In this document: piece by piece, positions 43,805-55,625 of the stretch | Layout: every line of letters starts with the position of its first letter | Numbering within the stretch: the stretch's first letter is position 1 | DNA from: Jaltomata sinuosa | Lineage: Eukaryota; Streptophyta; Magnoliopsida; Solanales; Solanaceae | Length of the DNA stretch: 64,000 bases | Assembly: GCA_003996215.1 (NCBI GenBank) | Contig: QJPP01000275.1 | Coordinates: 1,113,358 to 1,177,357, forward strand | Reading direction: 5' to 3' | Position numbers and translations under genes: made by a program | Notes under the pieces: model-generated | What the model was told of the DNA's origin: nothing | Database searches by the model: none | What the model saw: the letters and a program-made list of their open reading frames with translations, nothing else

Positions 43805-44637
43805 TAGTATGAAAATATATAATTTATTAATGCGGTGCCTTAGAATATTCTAATACATTATTTACGAATTATAATTTGCTCATATAATAATATTTTAAAA
43901 ATTGGGGAGGCTCTGATACTTTTCACAAATTTTGAAATTTTCATGTTTATCAGAAGAATTACATCTTTTGAAATTCAAATTGGAGTCCAAATGCAATTAA
44001 ATATAGCTTACAATTACTATTAGTGACAATTTATAATTCACACAAAATAAAACTTAGTACTCTTTCCTTCTCATTGTCTCAAGTTGAATCCAGTATTGTG
44101 TGAAGGAGACAGAATCCAAAATGGATTACAGAGTTTAAACTCATATTACATTGATTCAACTCTTTACATTATACATAAAAATTATATATATAGGCTAGAC
44201 GTTACATTCTAGGCATCGAATTTTGCTCCGCCATCTGCTCGACAGCATAATACTCTTGCTCAATGACAGTTAGAGCAAATTAAAAAAATCTACCTTCAGC
44301 TTTCATTTATACTCAACTCAGTGTTGTAAACTTTCTTCCCAAATCCTAGCATAAGGTGTATGATCTAACGAATTCATTGCTGACTTCACCATGATTAATT
44401 AGGTGAAAGAGTTCTGCAAAGTCTTTTTCTTCTTCCATGAATTGAATTTTTGTGATTTTTTTTTATAAAGTTCTGATTTTTTTTCTATTGAATTCTATCT
44501 TATAGATCTTTCACTTTTGATGTTCCATAGAAAACTGTATAGTCTATGAAGCTTTCTTTGATCCTTTTTGTGTTCTTACAAAGTAATTTCACTGTCTTAA
44601 AAATAGAATGGAGATTGTCCCATCTATATATATATAT

Positions 44638-45895
44638 AAAGGAGGGTTATAGACAAGGTGATGTGGCACCTCTCTATGGCCTCCATTTACATTTATCTTT
44701 TTTCTTCTTTTTTGGGACTTTTCTTAATTTTTTTTATTTTTTATCCTATTTTTTAATGTTGTAATAACAATAAATGACTCTATAATTAATACTCTTCTTT
44801 GGACTAATTTATTGAGTTAAATTCACTATGTCCACATACTAATAAAGTAATTTTTATTGTACCAACCACTCAAATTCCTTATTTATGGAGAAAAAAGAAT
44901 TAAAAAATTAAAATCATTAGCAATTAGAAGAATATTTATATATCTACATACATATATAAAGGAGGAACTTCTATCCGGTGATGTGGCACCTCTTAGAAGC
45001 AAGGAATCATATTTATCTTTTTTGTGGTTTTTTTGAGCTTTTCTCTAATTTTAAAAGATTAATTTTTTTCCCTTTCTCTATAATTAATATGATTAATTTA
45101 TATTAAATTAATTAATAATAAAATCTAAGAACATCCACATGTCCCACATCTGCCACTACTCACTATAACTCCTCTTTTCTCCTTCCTATGTAATTAATAT
45201 GATTAAATTACAATAATTTATTAATAAAAGTAAAGAACTTTTCATCTCTCCCATATTATTTTCTTCTTTGTTATTTAAAGAATTTACATGTATGTTGTTC
45301 TAGAAATGCTCCAAGTTCTCCAATTCTCTTTTATATATTTTTTTCTAATTATTTTTGTTTGATTTGTTCCTTTTGTTATTTAAACAGTTTAATTGTATGT
45401 TGCTTTAATAATTCTCCAAGTTTATGAGTTTACATATTATAATTTATTACTATATGTTTTCTATTGAATTTGTGCAGCTTATGAAGTGGAAAGGTTATGG
45501 AGAAGAGTATACATATGGCATTATAAAATGATGACAAAGTGAGTTCACCCATTATGTTTTTGTTATGATTTCTTATTTATTCACTTTTTTTAAGAGGGTA
45601 TGAGAAATGAGATGCTTGAAACTGCCATATTAAAATTTTAAATTACTTAACAATTTTTATGTTGTTTTTACATTCTTATAGATTTCATCATCACCGAATG
45701 TATTCTGGTAAATCTCTTTACGATATTCTCTATTTCTCATTTTTTTTAACTACATCATGTTTTTTTCGTATATTTTCTTTAAATTCATCACAAAATAGTG
45801 GAGTAATAAATTTACCTTCATTTCTTCTAGCCATGTAGGTAAACAATAAGAAGGATGAGTAGGAGTGACACTATTGGCTGAAATTTGCCCACACT

Positions 45896-45941
<46 letters not shown>

Positions 45942-46215
45942 GAGGAACATAGACAAGGTAATGTGACATTTCTGTATGACCTCCATTCATATTTTTTTAT
46001 TTTTTTTTATTTTTTTTAATAACTCTAAAAAAAATTATATTCAATTACTCAACTTTTCACCTCCCACTATAATATATCTTCTTCATTAGATGTAATGTGC
46101 ATTTAGATATTCTTTCACCTCCAAACTTTATAATTCTTAATTTTAATTTTTTAATTGTAAATCTATATTTCTATATACAAAGAAAAAACATAAACAAGGT
46201 GATGTGGCACCTCTC
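44638..46215 (+). repeat. Repeated Helitron 5'-end modules
   Basis: Four blocks with AAAGGAGGAACATAGACAAG and GGTGATGTGGCACCTCT-like words start near 44638, 44957, 45937 and 46180, each preceded by a TATATA tract. Either Helitrons nested head-in-head, or serial duplication of the 5' end. Confidence 0.7.
45899..45938. repeat. (TA)n microsatellite
   Basis: About 20 uninterrupted TA dinucleotides at the upstream edge of the third Helitron 5' module. Confidence 0.95.
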
Positions 46216-48288
46216 TAAAGTCAAGAAACTTATTTATCTTTTTTCTCCTTTTTTGTAATTTATTTTCTACCCCATCCTATTATTTTAGCTTATATTAAAT
46301 ATTTAAAATCTAAAAATCTCTTTCCTCCATAATTATTTATATTTAACTGAACAACTAATACTTATTAATGACTATTTATTTTTCATCTTCTCCTATTTTC
46401 TATGAATTTTATCAATTTTTATCATGTGCGTGTCAATAACTAATTCAATCTCTGCTTAATTGAAAAATTAATACATATTAATGTCTTGCCTTTTTATCTT
46501 CTAGCCAGGAAAGACTTTTATATTGTCATTTGATAGAAGAAGAAAAAACAAACGTTTCATTTTTCCATTGAGTTTTCATTTCATGTGATGAATATTTAAT
46601 CATTCTTAATTGAAGATTTTTTGTTGTCACTTTTATGGGTGGACAAGTACTACATTTTGCTACTATCAAATTTAAATTTTTATTTATTTTCTTGATATTA
46701 AAGTAGTTTTATTGTTTAGACTTTAACAAGAAATTAATCACTCAAAAAAGTAAATTTGCAGTTTTCCAAGCTTTGGTGACTCAATGAGCCTAACCCGCAC
46801 TCAATTCATACAAAATGGAGAAAGAAACTCAGCTTTATAAATCAATCAAGAAAAAAATTGCAGGGGAGTACGAAGGAAAACAAATTAGATTAGTATAAAT
46901 ATTATAGACATTGCAGGGTCATAATATTATCCGTTTAGCCATGAAAATTGTGAAAAGTTTAAAGTAGTATTTATTTTCAAATTGAAAAATGATGGTATTT
47001 GAATATTAGAATTGTATTTGACTATTAATATAAATTGAAACTGTTTTTGCATATTTTATTTGAGTGATTTGTTGAAGTGAATATTTTTTAAATTTCGAAA
47101 TTCAACTTCAAATTGAATTTCAGAATTTTTTAAAATTTTATGACCAACATGATTTTTGGAATTCAATATGCTTATAGAAATTTATGATATAAGGAACTTC
47201 AATCATTTAATTAGGTTGGATGATTTTAAGATAGAGAGAGTTATCACCTTTTAAAAAATTTATTCTCTCAACTTTTAAGATATCGCAAATAATTTTAGTG
47301 TCAATGTAAGATTCTTGATTTTTTGTTTTATAACTTCATGTCCTCTTGACATAATCATCTAAAAAAGAAAAAAAAATTAATATTGAAGTTATGATAAATT
47401 TGCAGATACTATTTTTTTTTTTTTGAGGCTCTAGTCAATCTTTCCAAAAAAGAATTCGCTTAGGTATATCAATTACTATTAAAAAAATCGATTAAAACGC
47501 TACATTTAAAAGAAAAGAAATGTCTATGAAATACATATTAATTTCTTAGCTAATATGATTACGACTTTATCTGCTTAATTTATCTTATATAACTGCACGA
47601 AGTATAGATACATTCACTATATATCTATTATAATAGGGGTAGGTTTATCAAAGGATTTTAAAGTTTCTTAAAATATTTCACGGAGTTTTAAAATTAATCA
47701 AAAAATTAAAATTTTCATCAATAAACATTTTTAATAATAAGAAATTAATGCAAAGTATTAATAGAATAGTAAAAGATGATATCCAAACATTTTTTACATG
47801 TGATTTTTTTAAATTAAAATTAACTATTAAATGAGAACAAAAATTAGTTAAGTACATTAAATGTTGGTGAGGAATTAGGACTTGGAGTTTTTGCCTTTCT
47901 AAGTGCCAGATGATTTTTACTTTACTTGTATCTTTTATTTTTCAGTCCACATTTTTTTTTATTCATGAAATTTTGTGTTTAGGACTCAAAATAATTCTTC
48001 TAATAGCGTTTTATATATATTTAGATGTATAAATGGTATAAATTTAATATTATACAAATGAGCAATTGAGATATTTTTTCAAAAATTTTAATATATGTTG
48101 ATACAAAAAATAATGTTAACAAATTTTGTGTTTTTTCTTTTGGTGTTCTACTTGTCTAAATTATTTTTAGTATGATATTGTTAGACATTAGTTTTATATA
48201 TGAGAGTGCAACCTCATAGCTTTTCTTCTGCCTTGATTAATTATTTAAAAAAAATGAATTTACAAATATACAAACAACTTCATAAAAT
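46216..48288 (+). other. AT-rich Helitron interior, no gene seen
   Basis: Very AT-rich with no open frame longer than about 60 codons and no domain. It includes another TATATCTATTATAATAGGGG word (around 47620) that could be one more Helitron edge. Confidence 0.6.
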
Positions 48289-48318
48289 ACCAGCGCGAAG
48301 CGCGGTCAAATTCAGTAG

Positions 48319-49171
48319 TTCTTAATAGGTACATGAAATTATTTTTCTTGCTTCTGTAATTCTCTTTTGCTTTAATAAAATACATCTACTCTCTATAGAG
48401 TTAGGTGAAAAATTAATTTAAAAAAAATGAATTTTATCTGATTTTTTGGAGTTCTTGAAGTCTTGATTTCTAACACTGTATCTTTGTTTTATGAGTTGGA
48501 AACAAGACTCTACATTTAATTTACTAGTTCATGGACACGTGCGTTGTATGTGTTTTCCATGCTAATCAGTAAAAAAAATTAATATTTTATAATAAGTAGT
48601 GTGTGATAAATTACACAAAATTTGAAGAATAATATGTTAGCACAAAGTGATGAAGCATGATTTTCTTATTATGATAATTTCTTCATTGTGAAATATTTTT
48701 ACGTTTAACATTAGCACTGCGTGAACAATATAAATTTTAAGGAGTTTCTTGATAACTACTATTTTCGAGGCTCAGATAAGCTTTTGTGCTTTAATAAAAT
48801 AATTTTTTATACAAATGTATATCGAGAAGCCATGGCATTTCCTACTCAAATTCTCAACAATACCAACTTACTGAAATCAACAGTGAATTGAGATGAACCT
48901 TTTAATATAACAACACTCAGTGCTTATTTAATCAAATGCTCATAATATTCAGTGTTATATAATTTATTTAAACAAAAAAAATAGTTATTGAAAAAATAAT
49001 TCGAACTCACACATTAATGATGCTACTATTTTTAATTTTCTCGATCCCTTTTAGGACCTAAAAAGTTCCTTGATTTCTTTTACTGTGAGCATTTACTTAT
49101 AATAGAGATAATTTCTAACATAAAAATTTAAATTTGTGTTTGCTTATAGATAAACTAATTTTTTGACACGT
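48319..49171 (+). mobile_element. Helitron-derived segment, copy 2 (second part)
   Basis: Continues copy 2 after the Helitron and matches 35996-36850. Includes a minus-strand Helitron end (CTAG 48524-48527, then ACACGTGCGTTGTATGTGT). It is cut at 49171, inside the hairpin of the next Helitron end, by a piece of LARD-like sequence. Confidence 0.8.
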
Positions 49172-49183
49172 ACCAATTTACCC

Positions 49184-49203
49184 ATCGTTCGTCCCCGAAC
49201 GAT
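49184..49203 (-). promoter_or_regulatory. Perfect 8-bp stem-loop, GGGA loop on minus strand
   Basis: Plus strand ATCGTTCG-TCCC-CGAACGAT. It is homologous to 8046-8065 and 32070-32089 and is the best paired of the three. Confidence 0.6.
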
Positions 49204-49524
49204 CTCTAAGGCAGAAGGAAAAGAATGAACCAGCCCTTAGAACTTTAACACTCTACCATGAAAGTGTAAAAATAGCCTTACACAAACCACCAAACACTCA
49301 AATCCCCCGGGTGTACCCAAGCTCAACCAAAATTTAATTCGATTCTGCTCTGCCAAGGAATTTCTTCCTTCGAGCTGTACGAGACCAGTTAATTTACTCC
49401 TCCTCAAGTGCCTAAGAAATTCGAGGCCTCATTGAAATACCAGAGCAAAAGAATTTCAAACATAACGGACCAAATCTTAATTTCCCCGCTTCGAGGAACC
49501 AAAACTCGTTGTGACGACCTAGTC

Positions 49525-49620
49525 CACTATAGCCGTCAGCACTCCGCTATAGCGGTAATTTCTCCGCTATAGAGGAGGTCGCAATAGCAATGTGTCAACC
49601 GCCGTAGCAGTTGACACGGG
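49525..49620 (-). repeat. CTATAGCGG cluster in the embedded LTR segment
   Basis: Three to four CCGCTATAGCGG variants, part of an LTR-start segment lodged in the internal region. Confidence 0.7.
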
Positions 49621-51728
49621 ATAGAATGTCATAAAGTTTCCCAAAAGTGCCCATTTTAAAACACACTTAATTTCCTGATATTCCAGAACAATCCATTCAC
49701 GTCAACCCACATACCTAGAGTTCTATTTACCCAAATTTGATTCCGAAGAGTCTCCCGGATTCCTTAAGATCTTGGCTAAAGAAAAAACTAGCTCAACCCA
49801 ATATATAAAACCCAATCCACACCCAGATTTCCCTAGACCTTACCCTGCTCAGAATTCATCTGAGACTAGCCTAGCCCGAGATTTCTAACTCCTCAACCGG
49901 AAGTTTTCTAACCCGAACTCCATCCCGGAAGCTTCCTTCGGGTACTAAGCCCCTCACATATCATAGTATCATCTTACCCTTTCAGCACTATGCCCCGAGA
50001 CACCACGTATCTCTAACCCACGCAACAATAAAAATTTCAATGGAACTCATCCTAGCTTGAGGTTTTCGTCAACTCTCATCTTAGGGGAATCTCTACCTGG
50101 GTACTTACACCCTAACCAATGTTATGGAGAGCACATCCTCACCACTCAATGATCAGTAATACCGGTATTATCATAACCGACCAGAGGGATAACAATGTTC
50201 AAGACTCCATTAAATAACCTCACTCCCTCAACTGACCCTACCACCAAGGATCATCTATAATAAACTAGCCAAATCACCCTCATGACATAAGCCTATGAGC
50301 AATGTCCAACACTACTCAGTCAATTACGGGTTATTTTGTCAAATTCTACATAGGTGACTATTCCCACCAGTGGTAAATCAAAATCTCACCAATACCCCGG
50401 GTTATCGTATCTACCCTTTCCTCTTATTGCGCATGGATGCTAAATAATTCCTGCAATAGCTCGCAGCTCAAATAGTGATTTAAAATGATCCGGGAATGAA
50501 AGACAAAATAGGGGGAAAATAGGACAGGGATTATGCTCTGCCCGTCCCGCTATAGTGAGTTGCACACTGCCATGGCAACCCCCAAAAGTAGTAGCCCAGA
50601 AAATTTACCATTCTCTGAAAAATTCTCTCATTCCCCTTCCCTGTTAACATTGTTTAATCCTTTTAATCCCGCCATAGTCTTAAATAATCTTCAAGACCAT
50701 TCTTGGCACTACACAGACTGAAACTTAGCATCAATTATCACAATCAACAAGAGGATTATGCAAGCAATTATTCTTAACAATACACTTCCGCTATCAAGAA
50801 CGAATAACCCCCTAGTTCCCTTGGTTTCCAACTAAGTCCCGACTGTCCTGAAATTGGAGCTTCCCTACATTCCACAATCCCTTTTTGTTCCCATACCATC
50901 TGTATAAATGGTAAGCCTATACCCGAATGTAATGCAAACAATTCCAATTAAGGCATATCGCAATTTATCATTTAAAACAATCACAATTTTCAAAGCTGGA
51001 AATAAATTTTCCTTAAGTTACAATCATGAGTTACCACAAAAATTTTCTTACCGCAGTTCCTGCCATCAAGCAATTATATCCCTTTTCCCCCATGGTTCCT
51101 AACCAATCCCGACTGTCCTAAAACTGGAGTTTCACTACAGTCGTAAGCCTTGTCCCCTTACCATTTTTACCAATGGCAAGCCCGTTTTTGAAATGTAACA
51201 CCACTTTACTGACCAATTTAAGTACATATAAAAGTAATTACCAACCAAAGCACACCAATTCAAGTTATGACTCCTCCCGGACCAAAATATTCACAGCAAA
51301 TCAAACAACTGCACACCATACATTTGCAGTTATTCAAACAACATCGATACACATAAGCAGTTAAACACTTAATCAAATAAGTTTCATTACCTTTTATTCG
51401 CCTCATGTATGACCGTTAACCGATCTATCCATACCATTACATAGCCTTACCAATTGGAACCTTCCCGGTTCTAATTTTCCTTGCTTGTGTCATCTCAATA
51501 AGAGTCAAACAACATCCTTTTTCCTTGTCGAGATACCAATTAGAATCGGGAGATACCAATTAGACTCAACCAATACAAGCAAGTGACAAACCGCACGTAA
51601 GGAATGAAAGAGGAGAGATGTTTCCTAGAATATTTCATTGCTTCCCAAAGATTAGGTGTGGCGTCAACACACCAATCTGCAGGACTCTATTCGATATTTT
51701 GCTCTTGTACTGGGAGACCGGTAACCTG

Positions 51729-51741
51729 GGCTCTGATATCA
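51729..51741 (-). other. Primer binding site, first LARD-like fragment
   Basis: The minus strand reads TGATATCAGAGCC, one mismatch to the initiator-tRNA-Met PBS, next to the LTR end at 51744. Confidence 0.8.
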
Positions 51742-51743
51742 TT

Positions 51744-53990
51744 TGTCACGACCCAACTACCGCGCCCTGCGGGAACCTAAGCTAATTCACTTAGATAGGA
51801 GAACCCTTACCACTCAAACCAACAGGTAATGCGGAAAAAGAAATAAATCATGAAATAAAATCCTTTTTAATACATGGAACTTCCTTTACAAATTTTTCAG
51901 AAAATAAATGACTTAAAGAACTTGCGAAAAATATCTACAATATGAGACAGCCCTCCCTAGAACCTAGTCTAAGCCGGTACAAGAGCTACTACAAGATGAT
52001 ACAAAAATAAAGAAGACTCAACTCCCACCATAGAAGCAAAAGTAGGAGTTGTTGGAGAGTCACCGCCATCCTGAACCTGTGAAATATCACCAACCCTGCG
52101 ACTAGACTATACCCAAAAAGGTATAGCAAGAGTAGAATCATTACAAACACACGTACTTGTAGGCATCATCGGTCGACCCAAATCCACTCCTACCATCATA
52201 TAAGAAAAATAGGGAAAGCATGAAAATAACCAACGAGGTTTTTTCTACTAACATCCACTCCTATACGAACCCACGGTCAGCAACCATATACTATAATTCA
52301 AACCTCAATCCTTTCCATTCCTTCTGCTGCCAACTCCCTCATTCTCAAGACTTCCGAGTCACACTAACCTTAGACTTCCCAAGTCACCTAATCTTAAACT
52401 TTCCAAGCCTCACTTATCCTTTACCAATATCCATGTCCACGCCTGGACTGCCCTTCCCTTACCCAAGTCAACTGCCTTGACTAGACATTCAGACTTAACT
52501 CAGCTAACTGCCCAACCAAATCACTTGTACCCGTTGTATTACTTACCAGTGTTCGAATCCTTCACGGATCTCTAGAACAACTTTCCAACCTGTTTATAAC
52601 AACCAAAAACTATAACCCCAGACTCTCAGTTTCCTCCCAATTTACCAACCACATGAAATCCCCCTAACAACCATTGACACATTCAATGATAACAATAGAG
52701 TTACATCTAAATCCCTTTTAATCACATAACCCGGACCCTCCAAGGATCCCCCAACCATACCTAAGTGTTTAATAGGCTACCTCGGTCTACACCAAGACCA
52801 ACCTTTAGCTTATTAACCCCAAGTAATCCCTGACCGCCATTGACACGCTAAATGACGACAATATATATAATTAACTTCCCTTTTTTATATAGTCCAGACC
52901 CACCCTGGGATCCTCTAACAACATCTAAGTGTTAGCATGACAAACCCGGTCTACACCAAGACCAATCATAAATCAGAATAATATCCCGGCCTCTCATTGA
53001 CCATATGCAAATATCACATTTCAATAAAACAGCCCGGTCCACTCATGGAACCTTCACAAAGAATACAATAATGTAATAAAATAAACCCGTACCAGGCGTG
53101 GTACTCGAGCCAACCAAATAGTAACATGTACCAGGCGTGGTACCCGAGCCAACCGTTAGTATTTCCCGTACCAGGCGTGGTACCCGAGCCATACGTTAGT
53201 AAACCTGTACCAGGCGTGGTACCCGTGCCAACCATTAGTAAGACTGTACCAGGCGTGGTTACCCATGCCAACCATTAGTTAAACTGTACCAGGCATGGTA
53301 CCCATGTCAACCATTAGTAAAACTGTACCAGGCGTGGTACCCGAGCCAATCGAATGTCACACAGAAATCCACAGTCACAAACAATGAACAATCAACACTT
53401 GTAAACCAACAAGTAATAACATCTAGTTCATTTCACAAGACTGATAACAGGACCTTTGGACATTCCTAAATCATTCCCTAAGCAATGAAAACCATACAAA
53501 TACTTAGACAAAAGTACACAAGCATACAATGCATACAGGAATCAATAACCATCTCCTAAGTGTTCAACATTACATCCCGCTCTACATTAAGACCAACCCC
53601 ACACTTAAGTTTAACCATTAAACCCAGTCCTCTCATGGGACCATCAACAATTCCAAACAATCATGTATAATTAGACATGCCTGAAGACTAACCCTCGGCT
53701 TATCATTTAGACACATCTTCGCAGATACATCACTTTCGGACCATTCTTGTAAGGCAGATACAACATGGGGAAGACATCCCCCAACATTGGTTCTTTAATC
53801 ATTCTAGTTTACATCTACTTTCTTTATATCAGGAACGTCCTCGAAATTCCCTTTTAAACTTGTCATTTAACCACCATGGCATTTCCCGGTTCACTGAACC
53901 TTCCCAACGATCTAAATCCTGAATTTCTTGCATCACATATCACATAATTATTGTAAGCAACCCAAAATATGGCAAACCATCATTCCAACC
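51744..53990 (-). repeat. Partial LTR of a LARD-like copy
   Basis: Starts TGTCACGACCC. Holds remnants of minisatellite 1 (52945-52990) and seven units of minisatellite 2 (53087-53345). It switches to internal-region sequence near 53990. Confidence 0.8.
53087..53345 (-). repeat. LTR minisatellite 2, seven units
   Basis: GTACCAGGCGTGGTAC every 38-41 bp, with CGAGCCAACC or CATGCCAACC spacers. The palindromic core is more conserved than the spacer. Confidence 0.92.
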
Positions 53991-54473
53991 CTATCATTTA
54001 AAATATTCACAGTAAATCAAACAATTGCACACCATACATTTGCAGTTATTCAAACAACATCGATACACATAAGCACAATCTCAAATCTCAAGCTTAAACA
54101 CTCAATCAAATCAGTTTCATTATATTTTATTTGCCTCATGGATAACCGTTAATCGATCCATCCATACCTTTACATAGCCTCACCAACCAGATACCAATTA
54201 GAACCTTCCCGGTTCTAATTTCCCTTGCTTGTGTCATCTCAATAAGAGTCAAACAACATCCTTTTTCCTTGTCGAGATACCAATTGGAATCGAGAGATAC
54301 CAATTAGACTCAACCAATACAAGCAAGTGACAAATCGCACGAAAAGAATGAAAGAGGAGAGATATTTCCTAAAATGTTTCATAGCTTCCCAAAGATTAGG
54401 TGTGGATGTCAACACACCAATCTGAAGGACTCTATTTGACATTTTGCTCTTGTACTGGGAGACTGGTAACCTG

Positions 54474-54486
54474 GGCTCTGATACCA
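54474..54486 (-). other. Perfect primer binding site, second LARD-like fragment
   Basis: The minus strand reads TGGTATCAGAGCC, 13 of 13 with the initiator-tRNA-Met PBS, two bases inside the LTR end at 54489. Confidence 0.9.
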
Positions 54487-54488
54487 TT

Positions 54489-55625
54489 TGTCACGACCCA
54501 ACTACCAGGCCATGCGGGCACCTACTCTAATTCACCTAGATAGGAGAACCCTTACCACCCGAACTAACAGGTAATGCGGAAAAAGAAATAAATCATAAAA
54601 TAAAACCCTTTTTAATACATGGAACTTCCTTTACAAAATTTTCAGAAAATAAATGACTTAAAGAACTTGCGAAAAATATTTACAATATGAGACAGCCCTC
54701 CCTAGAACCTAGTTTAAGCTGATATAAGAGCTACTACAAGATGATACAAAAATAAAGAAGATTCAACTCCCACCATAGAAGCAAAAGTAGGAGTTGCTGG
54801 AGAGTCACCGTCATTCTGAACCTGTGAAACATCACCAACCCTGCGACCAGACTATACCCTAAAAGGTATAGCAAGAGTAGAATCAGTACAAACACACGTA
54901 CTGGTAGGCATCATCGGTCGATCTGAATCCACTCTTACCATCATATAAGAAAAATAGGGAAAGTATGAAAATAACCAACGAGATTTTCTCTACTAACATC
55001 CACTCCTATATGAACCCACGGTCAACAACCATATACTATAATTCAAACCTCAATCCTTCCCATTCATTCCACTGCCAACTCCCTCATTCTCAAGACTTCT
55101 GAGTCTCACTAACCTTAGAATTCCCAAGCCTCACTTATACTTTACCAATATCCATGTCCACGCCTGGACTGCCCTTCCCTTACCTAAGTCAACTGCCTTG
55201 ACTAGACATTCAGACTTAAATCGGCTAACTGCCCAACCAAATCACTTGTACCCGTAGTATTACTTACCAGTGTCCGGACCCTTCACAGAACTCTAGGACA
55301 ACTTTCCAACCTATTTATAACAACCATAAACTACAACCCCAGACTCTCAGTCTTCCTTCCAATTTACCAACCACATGAAATCCACCTAGCAACCATTGAC
55401 ACATTCAATGATAACAACAGAGTTACATCTAAATCCCTTTTAATCACATAACCCAGACCCTCCAAGGATCCCCCAACCATACCTAAGTGTTTAACAGGCT
55501 ACCCCGGTCTACACCAAGACCAACCTTTAGCTTATTAACCCCAAGTAATCCCTGACCGCCATTGACACGCTAAATGACGACAATATATATAATTAACTTC
55601 CCTTTTTTATATAGTCCAGACCCAC
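54489..55625 (-). repeat. Truncated LTR of the second LARD-like fragment
   Basis: Parallels 51744-52910 closely and stops at CAGACCCAC, after which an unrelated AT-rich sequence begins. Confidence 0.85.

Larger units (their letters stand above)
41568..44622 (+). mobile_element. Helitron-derived segment, copy 2 (first part)
   Basis: Matches 34325-35995. Additional sequence 42124-43518 is missing from copy 1. Ends exactly where the 3.7-kb Helitron is inserted. A plus-strand Helitron 3' end lies at 43777-43804. Confidence 0.8.
44623..48318 (+). mobile_element. Non-autonomous Helitron, 3.70 kb, with a paralogous empty site
   Basis: The 5' end is TCTATATATATATATAAAGG, inserted between host A and T. 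The 3' hairpin CCAGCGC-GAA-GCGCGG lies at 48289-48304, and the end is near CAGTAG at 48318. Copy 1 of the host segment reads straight through the site (35995/35996) without it and without a target duplication, as expected for Helitrons. No Rep/helicase frame is present. It contains further 5'-end-like modules (44943, 45899, 46162) and a (TA)n tract. Confidence 0.85.
49172..55625 (-). mobile_element. Rearranged LARD-like element fragments
   Basis: Order on the plus strand: internal region (49172-51743), LTR end portion (51744-about 53990), internal 5' portion (about 53991-54488), LTR end portion (54489-55625). Each piece aligns with the element at 4878-31685. The first piece also contains an embedded LTR-start segment (about 49509-49917). 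No coding capacity. The repeated PBS-LTR junction shows two partial copies joined, by unequal recombination or template switching. Confidence 0.85.

Noticed and set aside
45750..45986. 78-codon frame containing a run of Tyr-Ile
   Set aside because: Simple translation of the (TA)n microsatellite.
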